Shown: positions 10,301 to 20,725, counted from the first letter of the stretch. The stretch: 64,000 bases of DNA from Lonicera japonica (GCA_021464415.1 CM038467.1:32109248-32173247); one strand, 5' to 3'. Translations and numbers: made by a program. The notes: a model not told the origin generated them from the letters alone.

Positions 10301-13184
10301 CCTAGAAAAACTATAGGTAAAACTATTAAGAAGGATTTAGAGGCGAATGGTTTCACTAGAGATATGATTCACGACAGACCACTATGGCGTCGTTTGATCC
10401 ATGTAGCCGACCCCACCTAGTGGGATAAAGGCTTGTTGTTGTTGTTGTTGTTGTTGTTGGCCTATATGTGTTAAATCTTAACCAAATGTCCATTTTGAAA
10501 TTTTAAAAGCAAATCTTTAACACCAATTTTCAATTAACCATAATATACTTTCGCAAGGTAGTCAATATCGTGTATTGAAGGCATATCATTCAAAAAATCA
10601 TCTGGTATTGTAATAAAAGATACAACACTTCGATTTTAAACATTTATTTTAATAGGGAACATTTTCCATACATAAGAAACCATACATACCAAGTTACGGA
10701 CTAAGCCATTTGAGGGGGTAAACGGATGAAAATTTTGATGAAACTTGGTGAGGATGATCACCAAATTTCATCAAAAAATTCAATCGGGGGATGAATTAAC
10801 TAAATACCTAAAATTTCAACGGCCAGAGCGCATATATATCAATTTTTTAGTTAATGAACTTCCCGGTTGAATTTTTTGATGAAGAACATCTTCACCAAGT
10901 TTCATCAAAAATTTTATCGGTTCATCTCCTCAAATGGCTCAGTCTGTAAACTTGGTATGTATGGGAAATGCCCTATTTTAATATGCTTTTATACATATTT
11001 CATTCAAAGATTAATATAGTCTTGATGTCTTAAACATTAATAATTCAAAATATCATGATAATTCATCAAAATAAAACTGCATAAATACTTGGCACATAAA
11101 TTGCAAAATTAGAAAGGACGCATACCTGCAATTCTTGTTCCCGACTGAGCTGCAACCCACTAATAGAGGAGCAATCGGAGTCATTTTGGCTTACTGGTTG
11201 ATCCTCATGCACACCACGTTGTACTTTCTTATCAACAGAGGATGCTAAATCTAGCGAAGTAGAAGCAGATGTTGAAGCATACTCTGGTTCGACCACTTTA
11301 CTATGGGACTCAACTTTGCATGATAATTCCTTAAGTTTCTGTTCCAACAGCACACTTAAAGCATCACTACCAATCACATTCAACTCCAAAGAAGATGAAG
11401 TTTTCAAGTATAGTTGATCATCGTAACGATCAGAGGACTGGGACCCAGAAGATGATTTCTTAATTGGAGATGTGAATGTGAACGATACTACGTCCATGCC
11501 GCTTTTTACATCAACTGCATCCCAATTTGCACAACCATCACTTGAAAAATTACATACTAAAGACTTCTCATTTTTCCTGTTCGAAACATCATCAATGGTT
11601 AAATTGGAATGAACATCCCCATTGACAGATCGTTTCTTCCCTGAGAAGTTCTTTGATTCAGATGACGAAAGTTCATTATTCTTTCTTGTCCGAGTTACAG
11701 CATTTTCAACAACCTTATTTGAAGTCTTACTTTCCCTGAAGGGGCCATTTTTGGACAAAGGTTTTTTCACTTTCAGATCAGAAGCTATAGAGTTTGTACT
11801 AGACCTCTCTTTAGTGGGTGCAATGTTCTGCTTCTGGTTATTCTGCTTGAGCACATCAGAATTTCTGGCTTTTGATGTTCTCTTCTGCACACTCTTTTGA
11901 GTGATTCTCTGTTGCTTAACCTCTTTATCTTCTCTGTGGTTCCTATAACTCTTACTACCACTGGACGCTGGTTCTTCTTTACGCGGAACATTGGCCTTTG
12001 CTTGAATTGCAAGTGAAACAGATTTATCCTTTTTCTTTAAACTCCCTGCCCCACTTTGTTTTGAAACCATTGAACCCTTGATCAGCTTTGCATCTTCTGA
12101 GTCAATTTGGCTTCCTTTCACACACTTTATAGAACCATGCTCTTTGGGTCTTTGAGGTACTTCAGTAACCCTCGATGTTTGCCTTGCAGCCTCCATTCTC
12201 TCTTTCAAATCCCGAATTCTCAAGGGAACCGAAGGAGAACCAACATGTGGAAATTTACCCTTGATAGTTGACTGAGGACTTTGCTCTATTATTTTGGCAG
12301 CTGCCTCCATTACATAGGCTGCATTCTTTGTTAGTATGAATCCAGGACTTTTTATAGGAGACAAAAGCCTATGGTGGGTAATAGAAATCGCCTTAGCAGA
12401 TTTTGGAGGCAACATTTCAGATTGAAACCTCTCGATTGGTCGGTTCTGCACCTTTTGCAGCCTATGTTCCACTGGATTCCTAGTGAACCCATCCAGTTTA
12501 CCTCGTGTGCTGCTATAGCCTATGTTTTGACGCTCAATTTGAAAATCAGTGGTATTCCTTGTTGGATGATAATCTCTAAAGGAGTGAGAGTTAAAAACTG
12601 GTTCAGGAATATTCGAATTAGGCAAGGAATCGAGTCCCATAAGTTTAGCAACCACCCCAGGTGCTTTTGTTCCAGACACTTCGTCATTGCTCACTGATGA
12701 AGAACAACTGTGATCACTTCCTCGTATACTTGAACAAAACCCATTCTCAAGCGCCGTCATCTATATATATATACACGACAATGAAAGACAAGATTATTGA
12801 TACTTTACCGTCATCCTATATTAATAGAGGAAAGAAAAATCACATATACATATACAGTGCCTACCTGCTGCAGCCGTGATATAGCCGAACCGTCGACATT
12901 TTCTTTGCCATGCCCTAAACGTTCCGTGGTTAATATGCAGCAAATGACACAACTAAGTATAGTGAGCAAGCAAAAGAGACCAAGAATTGAAAAGGAAATG
13001 AAAACTTACGTAGCAATGTCTATGGATATACATATTTATAATGACACCTTAACCATAAAATAAATTGAGAAGTAAAATTACCGGGCAATTCGGACTTGTT
13101 TGAAAAAAGTTTCTTCCGAGATTTTACATTCCAATCAAACAACTGAAAAAATCCTCCCTTTGAACTTCGTTTCTCAACTTCCAT
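3872..13184 (-). CDS. TRM6: TRM6-like protein (TON1-recruiting motif / LONGIFOLIA-related, DUF3741-DUF4378)
   Basis: Five coding exons can be joined on the minus strand: 13184-13082, 12914-12865, 12760-11126, 5369-5213 and 4395-3872. The lengths sum to 2469 nt, an 822-residue protein with every junction in frame. The N-terminus ([18 protein letters not shown]) is the family signature. VAKLMGL at about residues 88-94 is the 'VARLMGL' DUF3741-associated motif. The middle is long, Ser/Lys-rich and low-complexity. The last about 170 residues (from [11 protein letters not shown]) form the DUF4378 domain and end in an acidic helix. TRM proteins are associated with TON1 and PP2A (TTP complex) on cortical microtubules and affect cell shape and division-plane placement; that role is family knowledge, not seen here. 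The start was chosen because the ATG at 13184 has a strong context (A at -3, G at +4) and begins the conserved block. The assignment to TRM6 rather than TRM7/8 rests partly on the adjacent RECQL1 gene. Confidence 0.85.
5213..5369 (-). CDS. TRM6: TRM6-like coding exon 4
   Basis: A 157-nt exon after the 5.76-kb intron. The acceptor is TTTGCAG|GGATCA. The product runs from [20 protein letters not shown] through [19 protein letters not shown], matching the family motif 'PSPVSVLE-x-x-F-x-x-x-SCxSS' that precedes the DUF4378 domain. The donor ATTG|GTAGAG leaves phase 1 and joins exon 5 in frame (I-G-N-Q-L). Confidence 0.75.
5988..7000. repeat. Direct duplication in the TRM6-like intron, second copy with an extra about 215 bp
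   Basis: Copy 1 spans about 5988-6391. Copy 2 starts at 6392 and runs to about 7000. Both begin 'atgggtacaagagaagaaat' and share the long stretch containing 'ggagtgaaaagccccaccca' (6051 and 6671). Copy 2 carries about 215 bp (6440-6655) that copy 1 lacks. Copy 1 has 'cctaatgcttttgc' at about 6112, which copy 2 lacks. Identity is high by eye. Confidence 0.8.
7301..7317. repeat. Target site duplication of the RTE LINE, left copy
   Basis: ggcctatatgtgttaaa, identical to 10459-10475. Confidence 0.93.
7318..10458 (+). mobile_element. RTE-clade LINE, nearly full length, (TTG)n tail
   Basis: A 3.14-kb non-LTR element flanked by a perfect 17-bp target duplication, ggcctatatgtgttaaa (7301-7317 and 10459-10475). 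It ends in about nine TTG repeats (10433-10459). Domains in order: an AP-endonuclease-like region (about 7610-8340), reverse transcriptase (about 8780-9710) and a C-terminal region with [10 protein letters not shown] and [11 protein letters not shown], which I recognise as typical of plant RTE elements. The length matches RTE elements (about 3.2 kb). It lies antisense to its host gene. The reading frame is broken several times, so it is inactive. Confidence 0.92.
7598..10420 (+). pseudogene. Broken RTE ORF (endonuclease, reverse transcriptase, C-terminal domain)
   Basis: The endonuclease start (GTWN, about 7618) is separated by frameshifts and stops from its end (8072-8689; [20 protein letters not shown], then [11 protein letters not shown] and TQHRVLVMD, the C-terminal histidine motif). 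Reverse transcriptase pieces lie at 8783-9214 ([15 protein letters not shown]), 9184-9501 ([20 protein letters not shown] and [12 protein letters not shown], motif A) and 9467-9706 ([23 protein letters not shown], the catalytic motif). The C-terminal part is 9773-10420. At least five disruptions separate the pieces, while the catalytic residues themselves survive. Confidence 0.88.
10459..10475. repeat. Target site duplication of the RTE LINE, right copy
   Basis: ggcctatatgtgttaaa, identical to 7301-7317 and directly after the (TTG)n tail. Confidence 0.93.
10653..10975. mobile_element. MITE-like foldback element, about 323 bp
   Basis: The two halves form a long inverted repeat: 'catacataccaagtt' at about 10672 is matched by 'aacttggtatgtatg' at about 10950, and 'ttttgatgaaacttggtga' by 'tcaccaagtttcatcaaaa'. 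The ends read TAGGGAACATT and its imperfect complement AATGCCCTA. Both ends are flanked by ttttaa, a possible 6-bp target duplication. It has no coding capacity. The superfamily is not certain. Confidence 0.7.
11126..12760 (-). CDS. TRM6: TRM6-like coding exon 3 (large central exon)
   Basis: A 545-codon exon, phase 0 at both ends. The acceptor is ATATAG|ATGACG and the donor TTGCAG|GTATGC. It carries the Ser-rich segment and [15 protein letters not shown], then a conserved block around ...[17 protein letters not shown] and ...[11 protein letters not shown], and a long Ser/Lys-rich, probably disordered middle. The end reads [14 protein letters not shown]. Confidence 0.85.
12865..12914 (-). CDS. 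TRM6: TRM6-like coding exon 2
   Basis: A 50-nt exon encoding [16 protein letters not shown], matching the family pattern G-K-E-N-V-x between the N-terminal block and the Ser-rich VARLMGL region. The donor is CAG|GTAGGC. The only AG that fits upstream is TTTAG at 12916-12915, in a poor polypyrimidine context. The genomic sequence just before it (ERLG in frame) looks more like the family than the spliced join, so the exact 5' border is uncertain. Confidence 0.65.
13082..13184 (-). CDS. TRM6: TRM6-like coding exon 1
   Basis: Encodes [18 protein letters not shown] through ...SNKSELP plus one base of the next codon (phase 1). The donor reads CCCG|GTAATT on the minus strand. The exon probably extends upstream as 5'UTR to an acceptor CAAG|TGG at about 13216, since a GT donor is also seen near 14501. 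An out-of-frame ATG lies 8 nt upstream of the main start (see findings). Confidence 0.8.
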
Positions 13185-14501
13185 TTTCTCATCCACACTA
13201 TAGGAAGGCTCCACCACTTGCACGTTGAGATAATATCAAAGAAATCCCATCTAAAATTTGGAATCCAAGATTGATCATGCTTTAGCTCATCAATGTACAA
13301 AAAAATTCACATTCTGAATAAGAGCGATTAAAATGCCACAAAGCCTTCATCAAAACCACTCCATAAAGTTATATTTGTTCGTTCAGTTACCCAACACATC
13401 TAGAGTCAAAGAGTAACAAATCCCAATTTCAATCTTCACGAGCAAAAAAAAAAAACAACCCTAGTTCCAAGAAGTATATAACTAGACCTATACACATACA
13501 CGCATAAGTTGATTTTACACCAGACACATGCACACACAGAGACAATATAGATATATATAGAGAGATGGGTGAATAAATGTTGTGGCCAATGGCGGCCATG
13601 GCTCACCCTCAAGTTTAAAAAGTAACTTATCAGGTATGTTTATTTTCAAGTTCTTTTTTCCTATACAATCTTGAATGTAACAATCCTTCACAATATTGCT
13701 TCTTCTCATAAATTTCTCTTGTAAAGTTAATGCAATGTTTTGTTAAATGCTTAGTAGTTTAGACAGTAGACATTTAGGGCCCATTCTGAACTTTAAATGC
13801 TTAGTTCATAAATTACTGGACAGCTACAGGTGACCTTATTAGTTTACTAATGAATCTCTGGTTTCCTTTTTTCTTAGTCTACAATGATGTTAGCCTGCTT
13901 TAATTTTCGACCATAAACACTATACAACCTCCTTGAATACGTAATTACTAATACTTATTTTCGATCATTGACTACCATTTATGACTCTACAATGTTAGAA
14001 AACAAAGAATCTGACCTGCATTTGATTCCAACCACATACAACAAAAACATAAGGAAAAAAATACCTTTTTTTATCACCAAATTTCACATCTTAAGTTGAC
14101 AAACACACACACACACACACAAAAAAAAAAAGATGAATAATGATTAATTCAAATCACTACTATTTCTATCTAATATAATATAAAAATAAGATTTGGTATT
14201 TCAAAAATAAAAAATTGTTTTAACGCATTGACTCCTCACCTAACTGATTTATAGCTTTCCTTCAACTATTTCAAGTAATCTAAAGCATCAATTTATCACA
14301 AAGAATAAATCATAAACGCGAATTCACAAATCAATTAAACTTTCAACAGTTTGAGCAAAGAATAAAACACATCTAGCATCTCTAAAACTCGAATTCAAAA
14401 TGCAAACACATCACTAATAAAACAGAATCACTTGAACTATATATATATATAATACTCACCATAAATTGTTATTCATCTATAAACCGCGAATCGGAACGTA
14501 C

Positions 14502-14690
14502 CTGACAAAATCTGGTTTCGATTTGAGCGGAAATGGAGACGAGAGGAGGTATAAGATCCGCAATGGATATTGGCTAGGGTTTTGATCAGCAATGTTGGGA
14601 GAGATTTAGAGCTGGAAGCAGTAACTAGAGTCGAAGAGAGAGAGAGGATTTAAAATCAGGTGAAAAGTGTAAATGTTGAAATTGGGACAA
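14502..14690 (-). promoter_or_regulatory. TRM6: Putative 5'UTR exon and core promoter of the TRM6-like gene
   Basis: On the minus strand a CT-rich stretch (about 14650-14636) is followed by ATG-free sequence ending at a good donor, GTCAG|GTACG (14502/14501). A TATA-like TTTATAA sits at 14724-14718, about 30 nt before the proposed start. A roughly 1.28-kb 5'UTR intron would then run to about 13217. This is inferred from sequence; no transcript evidence is available. Confidence 0.5.
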
Positions 14691-14729
14691 TGAAAGAGAA
14701 AAAATACGCAATCGACGTTATAAATTTTG

Positions 14730-15420
14730 GAATATTGTATAGTCTTTTTAACCCACTACATAAGAGCTGACCTATCAAATCAAAAGATGGTGTCCGGGTG
14801 AATTTGTTTTCTGAATTTAAATGTTAAATTTAACGATTGAAAATTGAATTAAAACTTTTGTTTATTTTGCTTTTAAATATTATGTTTGAATATGTATTAT
14901 TTGTTTAAACATATTATATCTAAATATCGAATAAATATTTTTTGAACAAATTTTAGAAAAATTAAAATGGAGAGTTAAGTTTCATAGAAGCGTCAATAAA
15001 TTTGGACTCTTAAAATTTTTTATAAAATTTGTACAAAGGTAGCTCTCTTTTTTTTTTTTCTCTCCAAGTGTCACCTTATGATTCGTTAAAATACTTCTAA
15101 ATTCTACCAAACACCATATTTTAAAAACTCAACTCAAAACATCTACCAAACAACCCCAAAGAGTGGAATTCAACAAATCTAAAATCCTAATTTTTTTTTT
15201 CACAAAAGTTGTATGTAAAGTAAGGTATTACTTCATGATTGAATTAAGAGTTGGAGGGGATCCCTATTTTTCCCAATAATAATAATGTAATATTTCATTT
15301 TTTACGCATTTTTGTAGGGTAACATTACTAAGTCCAATAAGAAAGAACCGGTAACCTTGATTACAATAAAATAGGTACTAACAAAACAATATTATAAGCT
15401 TCATTTGATAGTAACATGGA
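14730..15420. other. Upstream flank of the TRM6-like gene, no gene seen
   Basis: AT-rich sequence. Around 15080-15160 is a segment with 'ctaccaaacaacccc' and 'aactcaactcaaaacat' that is the reverse complement of a repeat also seen inside the Helitron at 26040-26140 ('atgttttgagttaagtttt'), so it is part of a dispersed MITE-like family. Confidence 0.5.
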
Positions 15421-15422
15421 AA

Positions 15423-15988
15423 TTAGGAGTGCCTCATTTGGAAACCAATATATTTATTATAATCCATCAACTAATCCAATCTAACTTGATTTTGTATTTT
15501 AGCATCCAATCCAATTCGATTTAGTTTGAACATCCAATCCGATCCAATCCAATTTAATTAGAGGTTGGATTGAATTGGTTCGAAACCAATATCATTTATT
15601 TAAGGTGTTTTCGAGTTTCAATGACAGTCAAAATAAATCTAATCAACAATTGAAACACCAAAACAATATAAAAGAAGTCAATTAAAAGGTAAATTTAGGA
15701 AATTTTTTTTTAATTATGGTCTTTTATAAGTAGCAATAATAAAGTGTATATTAGTAACTTAGTACATAATGATAACCAATTACATGGTGACATGTGTCGT
15801 TTTCTAAGGGAGATTAGATTGAATTGGTTTGACATTAGTTTCACCAAGGTGAAAACCAAACCAGTCAAATATTTGCTCAATTTTCTAAAAGACAAACCAA
15901 TCCAGCTCACAAGTTTCACCAAATCCAATTAAAATTGGATTGGATTGGTTGGTTTAAGTGGTTTGGATTAGATTTGGCACACCCCTAT
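15423..15988. mobile_element. hAT-like MITE
   Basis: The ends are inverted: left 'taggagtgcctcatttgg' and right 'tttggcacacccctat', the complement of a TAGGGGTGTGCCAAA type end. The interior has opposed 'ccaatccaat' and 'ggattggattgg' blocks, so much of it folds back. No clear target duplication was found. TAGGGGTGTGC-type ends are common in plant hAT MITEs; the superfamily is an inference. Confidence 0.5.
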
Positions 15989-16624
15989 GAAAAAATGGTA
16001 GAGAAAACAATAAATTGGTATGAGAAGTTGTAAAATAAGTTTAGCCACGTCGTAAGATTAACTCTTACTTTTTAACTTGTTATATGGAAATTTTTTCTTT
16101 TGGGGTTAAGGAATTTTTTTCTCTCCATAAAACATAAAGATAGAAGATATATAGTCATAAAAATGAGAATGAGATGAAAAACATCTCACCACATGCCTCA
16201 ATTTATTTTTCACTTTATCATATAAATTAGTTATTTTTCTATCATTTTTTATATTTTCATCAAACGGAATCATATAGTCTTAAAATGTTTTAAAATTCTA
16301 GTCCAGAATTATTAGTTATAACGTACACTTGTGCATATATCCAACGTGTGATGAGTGTAATTTGAAATGAACATAATTTTCTAATGAAAAAATATATATA
16401 ATGAATTAGTTTGTGACTTGTGTAGAAATATTAATTAATTAGTAGTTGTGATCATTCATTGTAAGAATATTGAACTTGAATCTTGTTCTAAAAAGAAGTA
16501 ACATTACATGTGGCAGACATGAATTTCACTAGTGTCATTGCACAAATGATTTGTGGTAGGCATACACAATATTATTGCAAGCACGTAGTATTTGATACAA
16601 ACACAAAAAGTGTCACTATTGTAA

Positions 16625-17020
16625 GAGCATTTTCAATGATAATATATAAAAAAAAATGTGTAAATCGTATATGTCACTTTATTTTAACGCAAAGATGAAG
16701 TCTAAAAAAAAATGCTCTAATGATACATTTTTAAATTTTGTGTAAAAAATTGAAAAGACCAATAGGATATTGACACATATTAAATAACATTTTATATAAT
16801 TTTCTATAATTTTTTATTGATTTTTTAATAAATAATTTTATAATCACAATAGATCTTGTTTTATTCGTCTTGATGAGTAGATTTTAAATATATATATATA
16901 TATATATATTAAAATACATATTTTGCATTAAAAATTATTACAATTTAAAGTTTTATAAAAAGATTGTAAAGAGAGGAAGTTAACATGGCAGTTAAATAAA
17001 CTATGTATTTAAAGTATCTC
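16625..17020. mobile_element. Degenerate Tourist-like MITE (M1)
   Basis: The left end gagcattttcaatgataa follows TAA (16622-16624). The right end aaagtatctc is followed by TAA (17021-17023). Terminal complementarity is weak. The interior shares 'ttttgtgtaaaa'-type motifs with the next two elements. Confidence 0.5.
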
Positions 17021-17023
17021 TAA

Positions 17024-17519
17024 GAGCATCTCCAACAGTAGTGTATATTTAGGTTTTGTGTAAAATATACAAAATTTGTAAAAATTTTGAGCTCCAGCAG
17101 TCTTTTAAATTTAGCTTTTGTGTAAAACGAATGTGTAAAATACACCCAAGTTTACACTACCACATCAGCTTTTTCTTTTCTCAATTATTTTACAATATTT
17201 TAAAATGTAATAACTTTTAATAGAAATTATATAATTTAATAAAACACATATATATCTAAAATCTACTCATTAAGACCTACAAATCAAGATCCATTGTTGT
17301 TATAATATTATGTATACCAAAATTCAAGAAACAATAATAAAAAATTACATAAAATAATATCTAATATGCGTAATTATCTTATTGGTTCATTCAAAATTTA
17401 CACAAAAGTTTAAAAATGTACCATTAGAGCATATTTTTTTTACACTTCAAGTTTTGTGTAAAAGTGTCTTGACACATAGGATTTACACAAAAATATTTAC
17501 ACAACGGTTGGAGATGCTC
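17024..17519. mobile_element. Tourist-like (PIF/Harbinger) MITE (M2)
   Basis: Terminal inverted repeats gagcatctccaacagt (left) and ggttggagatgctc (right) are flanked by the 3-bp duplication TAA (17021-17023 and 17520-17522). The length is 496 bp and there is no coding sequence. TAA/TTA duplication plus GAGCATCTCCAAC ends are typical of plant Tourist-like MITEs. Confidence 0.85.
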
Positions 17520-17522
17520 TAA

Positions 17523-18120
17523 CCGTCTTTTATAATTTTGGTTTGTGTAAAATTTACACATTTTGTAAAAATAAAAATAGCTTCCAGCAGTTTTTTAAGA
17601 AATTTTGACACTTCAAATTTGTGTAAAATACAAACAGGGTTTACACAACCATATTATCTTTCCTCTCCTTGATTTTTTTACAAAAACTTTAAAATGATAT
17701 AACTAAAAATCTAAAAATTAGTTTTTAATAAAATTTATATATTTGAAATCTACTCATCAAGAGTTACAAAATAAGATCCATTGTGACGATGAAATTATGT
17801 AAAAAGAAAATTATATAAAACTATTGAATATTACATATACATTCCATTTGTATGATTTTCATTGATCCGTTAATTTAAATTTTACAAATGAATGCCATTT
17901 GAGCACAAAATCAATATGTATATGATTTATGTACAAAACTTGCTTATGCATAGAATTTTACACAAAAAATATACTCAGGCATTATAGATACTCTTACGCT
18001 ACACTTTTACACAAATCCTATTGAACCAAGTATGTTAAAAAACTGCCGGAGACAAATTTTTTTTACAATATTTATATATTTTACACAAAACGAAAATTTA
18101 CACTACTATTGGAGATACTT
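17523..18120. mobile_element. Degenerate Tourist-like MITE (M3)
   Basis: It starts directly after the TAA of M2 and ends directly before the TTA of the next element. The right end (ctattggagatactttt) is the complement of a family end, and the interior repeats the 'ttacacaaaa' and 'gtgtaaaa' motifs of M1 and M2. The left end is diverged. Confidence 0.5.
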
Positions 18121-18123
18121 TTA

Positions 18124-19274
18124 GGGTGTGTTTGTCGCACGGGATTAGAAGCGGAATATGATTAATTAATCCTATCTGGTGTTTGTTGTCAGAGAGGATA
18201 GGATAAATAAATTATGTTATGTGTTTGGCGCAAGGGTGGACATGATATTTTAATCCTATCCCACGTTTGGCGCAACACGGGATTAGATAGCATTCGAGAT
18301 TAATTATCATTTTATTCATTTATAACCGAATAAATATATATCATCCTTATAGGTGGTATTATTTTATCTCATGATTGTCGGATAACAAAATGAATATAAA
18401 AATTAATTTTTAATTATTCGTTTTTAATCTTTTTCTTTACAACTTTTAAATAATCAAATTTATTAATGAAAATTTCCAACCACCCAAAATCATAGTAACT
18501 CAACTAATAAAATTCATTTCTTTTATAATATGGCATTTTTATTTATTTTTTTAATAAATGAAGATATTTATAAGAAACTTTAATTTTAGAAAAAGGGGTA
18601 ACATTAGAATTTGAAATTGTACTTAATGCCTAGTTCGTAAATATTGTACGTGATATAAAACTTTTCTCCCGAAAGAGTTTTTTACGAAACTTATTTATAA
18701 ATAGAATAATCGCATTAGTTAAAAAAAATGTGCACAACAATTAAAATTCCTTATATTTTTAAAAGAAAAGCAAGTTGTATTATATAATATATAGACTTGT
18801 AATTCGAAACTCCGTCAAATGCAAAGTTTATTACTCCCTCCGTTTGAATTTAATTGTCACACTTTGAAAAACTAAAAATTAAGGAGGCATAATGATTACT
18901 CCAAGAGAAAATGCTTATTTTCAAAAATGTCCTTTACTTTTCTTCTTATAAAAAGGTGGCGGGATCCAAAATAAAAAAAGTGTGGGGAGCTTAAAGGGTA
19001 ATATTAGAAATAAAAAAATTGTTATAATTAATAATATACTAATACTAAATGTGAAAAGTGGACAACTATTTTGGAACATATATAAATGGAATAGTGGACA
19101 ATTAAATTGGGACGAAGGGAGTAAATCTTTATCTGACTAATCCTTATCCTGTCCGATCCCGCTTAATCCTTATCCGACTAATTCCTTTGCTATCCTATCC
19201 CACATAATTCTGACTCTTATCCTATCCAGCTTTTATCCTATCCTACCTCCTTATTCGCGGCGCCAAACGCACCC
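18124..19274. mobile_element. Harbinger-like non-autonomous element, 1.15 kb
   Basis: The ends GGGTGTGTTTGTCGC (left) and GCGCCAAACGCACCC (right) are inverted repeats with few mismatches, flanked by TTA on both sides (18121-18123 and 19275-19277). Subterminal regions carry repeated opposed 'ggatta' and 'taatccttatcc' motifs. No transposase frame is seen. A Stowaway MITE is nested inside (18834-19121). Confidence 0.8.
18834..19121. mobile_element. Stowaway MITE nested in the Harbinger-like element
   Basis: Ends CTCCCTCCGTTTGAATTTAA (left) and the complement of CTCCCTTCGTCCCAATTTAA (right), flanked by TA (18832-18833 and 19122-19123). CTCCCTCCGT plus a TA duplication is the hallmark of plant Stowaway (Tc1/mariner) MITEs. 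It is 288 bp with no coding sequence. Confidence 0.88.
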
Positions 19275-19915
19275 TTAAGTATTATTATTTAAAGGAGGGA
19301 ACACGTACCACAATCCTCGTTTTATTTGTTAGTTTGTGTTTCATTAACTAATAAGTTCAAAGGGAGGTAACAAATTAATGCCAGTTTTTTTGTATGGATA
19401 AGCAGCGATAATAAAATAATATGAACCGACACAAAATTATTAGTTGATCGAATAGTACAATTTATTGTATGGTGATATTAGTATATACAACACATTGACA
19501 CAAACTAATAATAAATAATGCATATATATATCTAGTAAAAAAATAATGTTCTAAGCACGATATATTTGAAAAACACACAAACCCGACGAAGTACAAAATT
19601 GTCAATGCATCATGAGGATAATTCTCACCATAAAACAATTTTATCATCATATGACATGGCACGGGTTTTTAAATAAGCTTAGAATATTTATCATTGTCAT
19701 TTTTATTTTCGATACAAGAAATTGCTATGATCGTTACTGTATTCGTATCGAAGAGATGCGACAAAGTGTTCGGATCATTGTGCAATGTCCTAATCAAATG
19801 CCTAGTGGCATGATCAAAGCCGATGATCGTAAGCTATGTCCTCCATCACGATGTCGAATGCAACTTCTAATCATAGCTATTGTGCATAGAATCTATTTGT
19901 ATTTTTAGAGTTCTT

Positions 19916-20193
19916 AAAAATTTACTCCCTTGAAATTTACCCGCTTTTGCATTTGAATCCATGAAGTTTAATTTGCATAACTCTCATCCTTAAAGTTTAA
20001 ATCTAATTTTATTTTAGTTCAAAACCCAATAAACCGTTAGACTTTTAGATGGAAACAGGGGCAAAAGTCTAACGGCTTTTTGGGGTTTTGAACTAAAGTG
20101 AAATCAGATTCAAACTTTAAGAATGGAAGCTATGCCAATTAAACTTCATAGATTAAAGTGCAAAAATGAGTACACTTCAAGGGGTAAATTTTT
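19916..20193. mobile_element. Foldback MITE-like element, about 278 bp
   Basis: The halves are an almost complete inverted repeat: 'aaaaatttactcccttgaa' at the left mirrors 'ttcaaggggtaaattttt' at the right, and 'cgttagacttttagatgg' lies opposite 'gcaaaagtctaacgg' at the centre. No target duplication was resolved. Confidence 0.65.
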
Positions 20194-20725
20194 AATTACT
20201 CAAAATTTTAAAATGCAGTGAACAATAATAGAGTAAGTGTCATAAGAACTGATGTATATATTATTTCTATATTATGTCACCATCATCGTACACTAGGAGC
20301 AGAAAATGTAGACAGCCCTCGATGAAATTATTACAATATTATTGAAAGTGCTGGAATTATTACAATATTGTTTAACGTCAATAGAGCAACGAGTCCTAGT
20401 ACGTAGGTACTGGAGTAACTGGAGTAAGGAAACATTTTCAGATCAGTCGAGTGAAGAATCAATATTGTGAACGGAACGAGAGTAGGCTGTAATATCATCT
20501 GGCTTTTTAGCCACCTCCTTCTTTTTTTCATTTTCACCTTTAGTAATGATAGCGTCCCTTATCACTTTTTTAGTCTTGGCCATTGAATCTACTACAGATG
20601 GTGTCATTTTATCTCCCTCTTCTATTTTTCGCAGGTACTCTTTTCTCTTGTAAGTTATTTCCATATCGATCTATAGCTCCCCCCCTCTCTCTCTCTCTCA
20701 TGCTATTTACGATTTATAGTAACAC

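Larger units (their letters stand above)
5370..11125 (-). other. 5.76-kb intron 3 of the TRM6-like gene, a host for repeats
   Basis: The intron is bounded by TTGCAG|GTATGC and TTTGCAG|GGATCA on the minus strand. It contains a 404-bp direct duplication (5988-7000), an RTE LINE in antisense orientation (7318-10458) and a MITE-like foldback (10653-10975). The other introns of this gene are under about 1.3 kb, so the extra length is mostly insertion. Confidence 0.75.

Noticed and set aside
11622..12012. Open frames on other frames across the large TRM6 exon
   Set aside because: Shadows of the real minus-strand exon 11126-12760.
13515..13709. Small minus-strand frame in the TRM6 5'UTR intron
   Set aside because: No similarity, no splice context; it is AT-rich chance coding.
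14101..14130. CRISPR-like or regular short repeats
   Set aside because: Only (CA)n and poly(A) simple repeats; no spaced array exists in the window, as expected for plant DNA.
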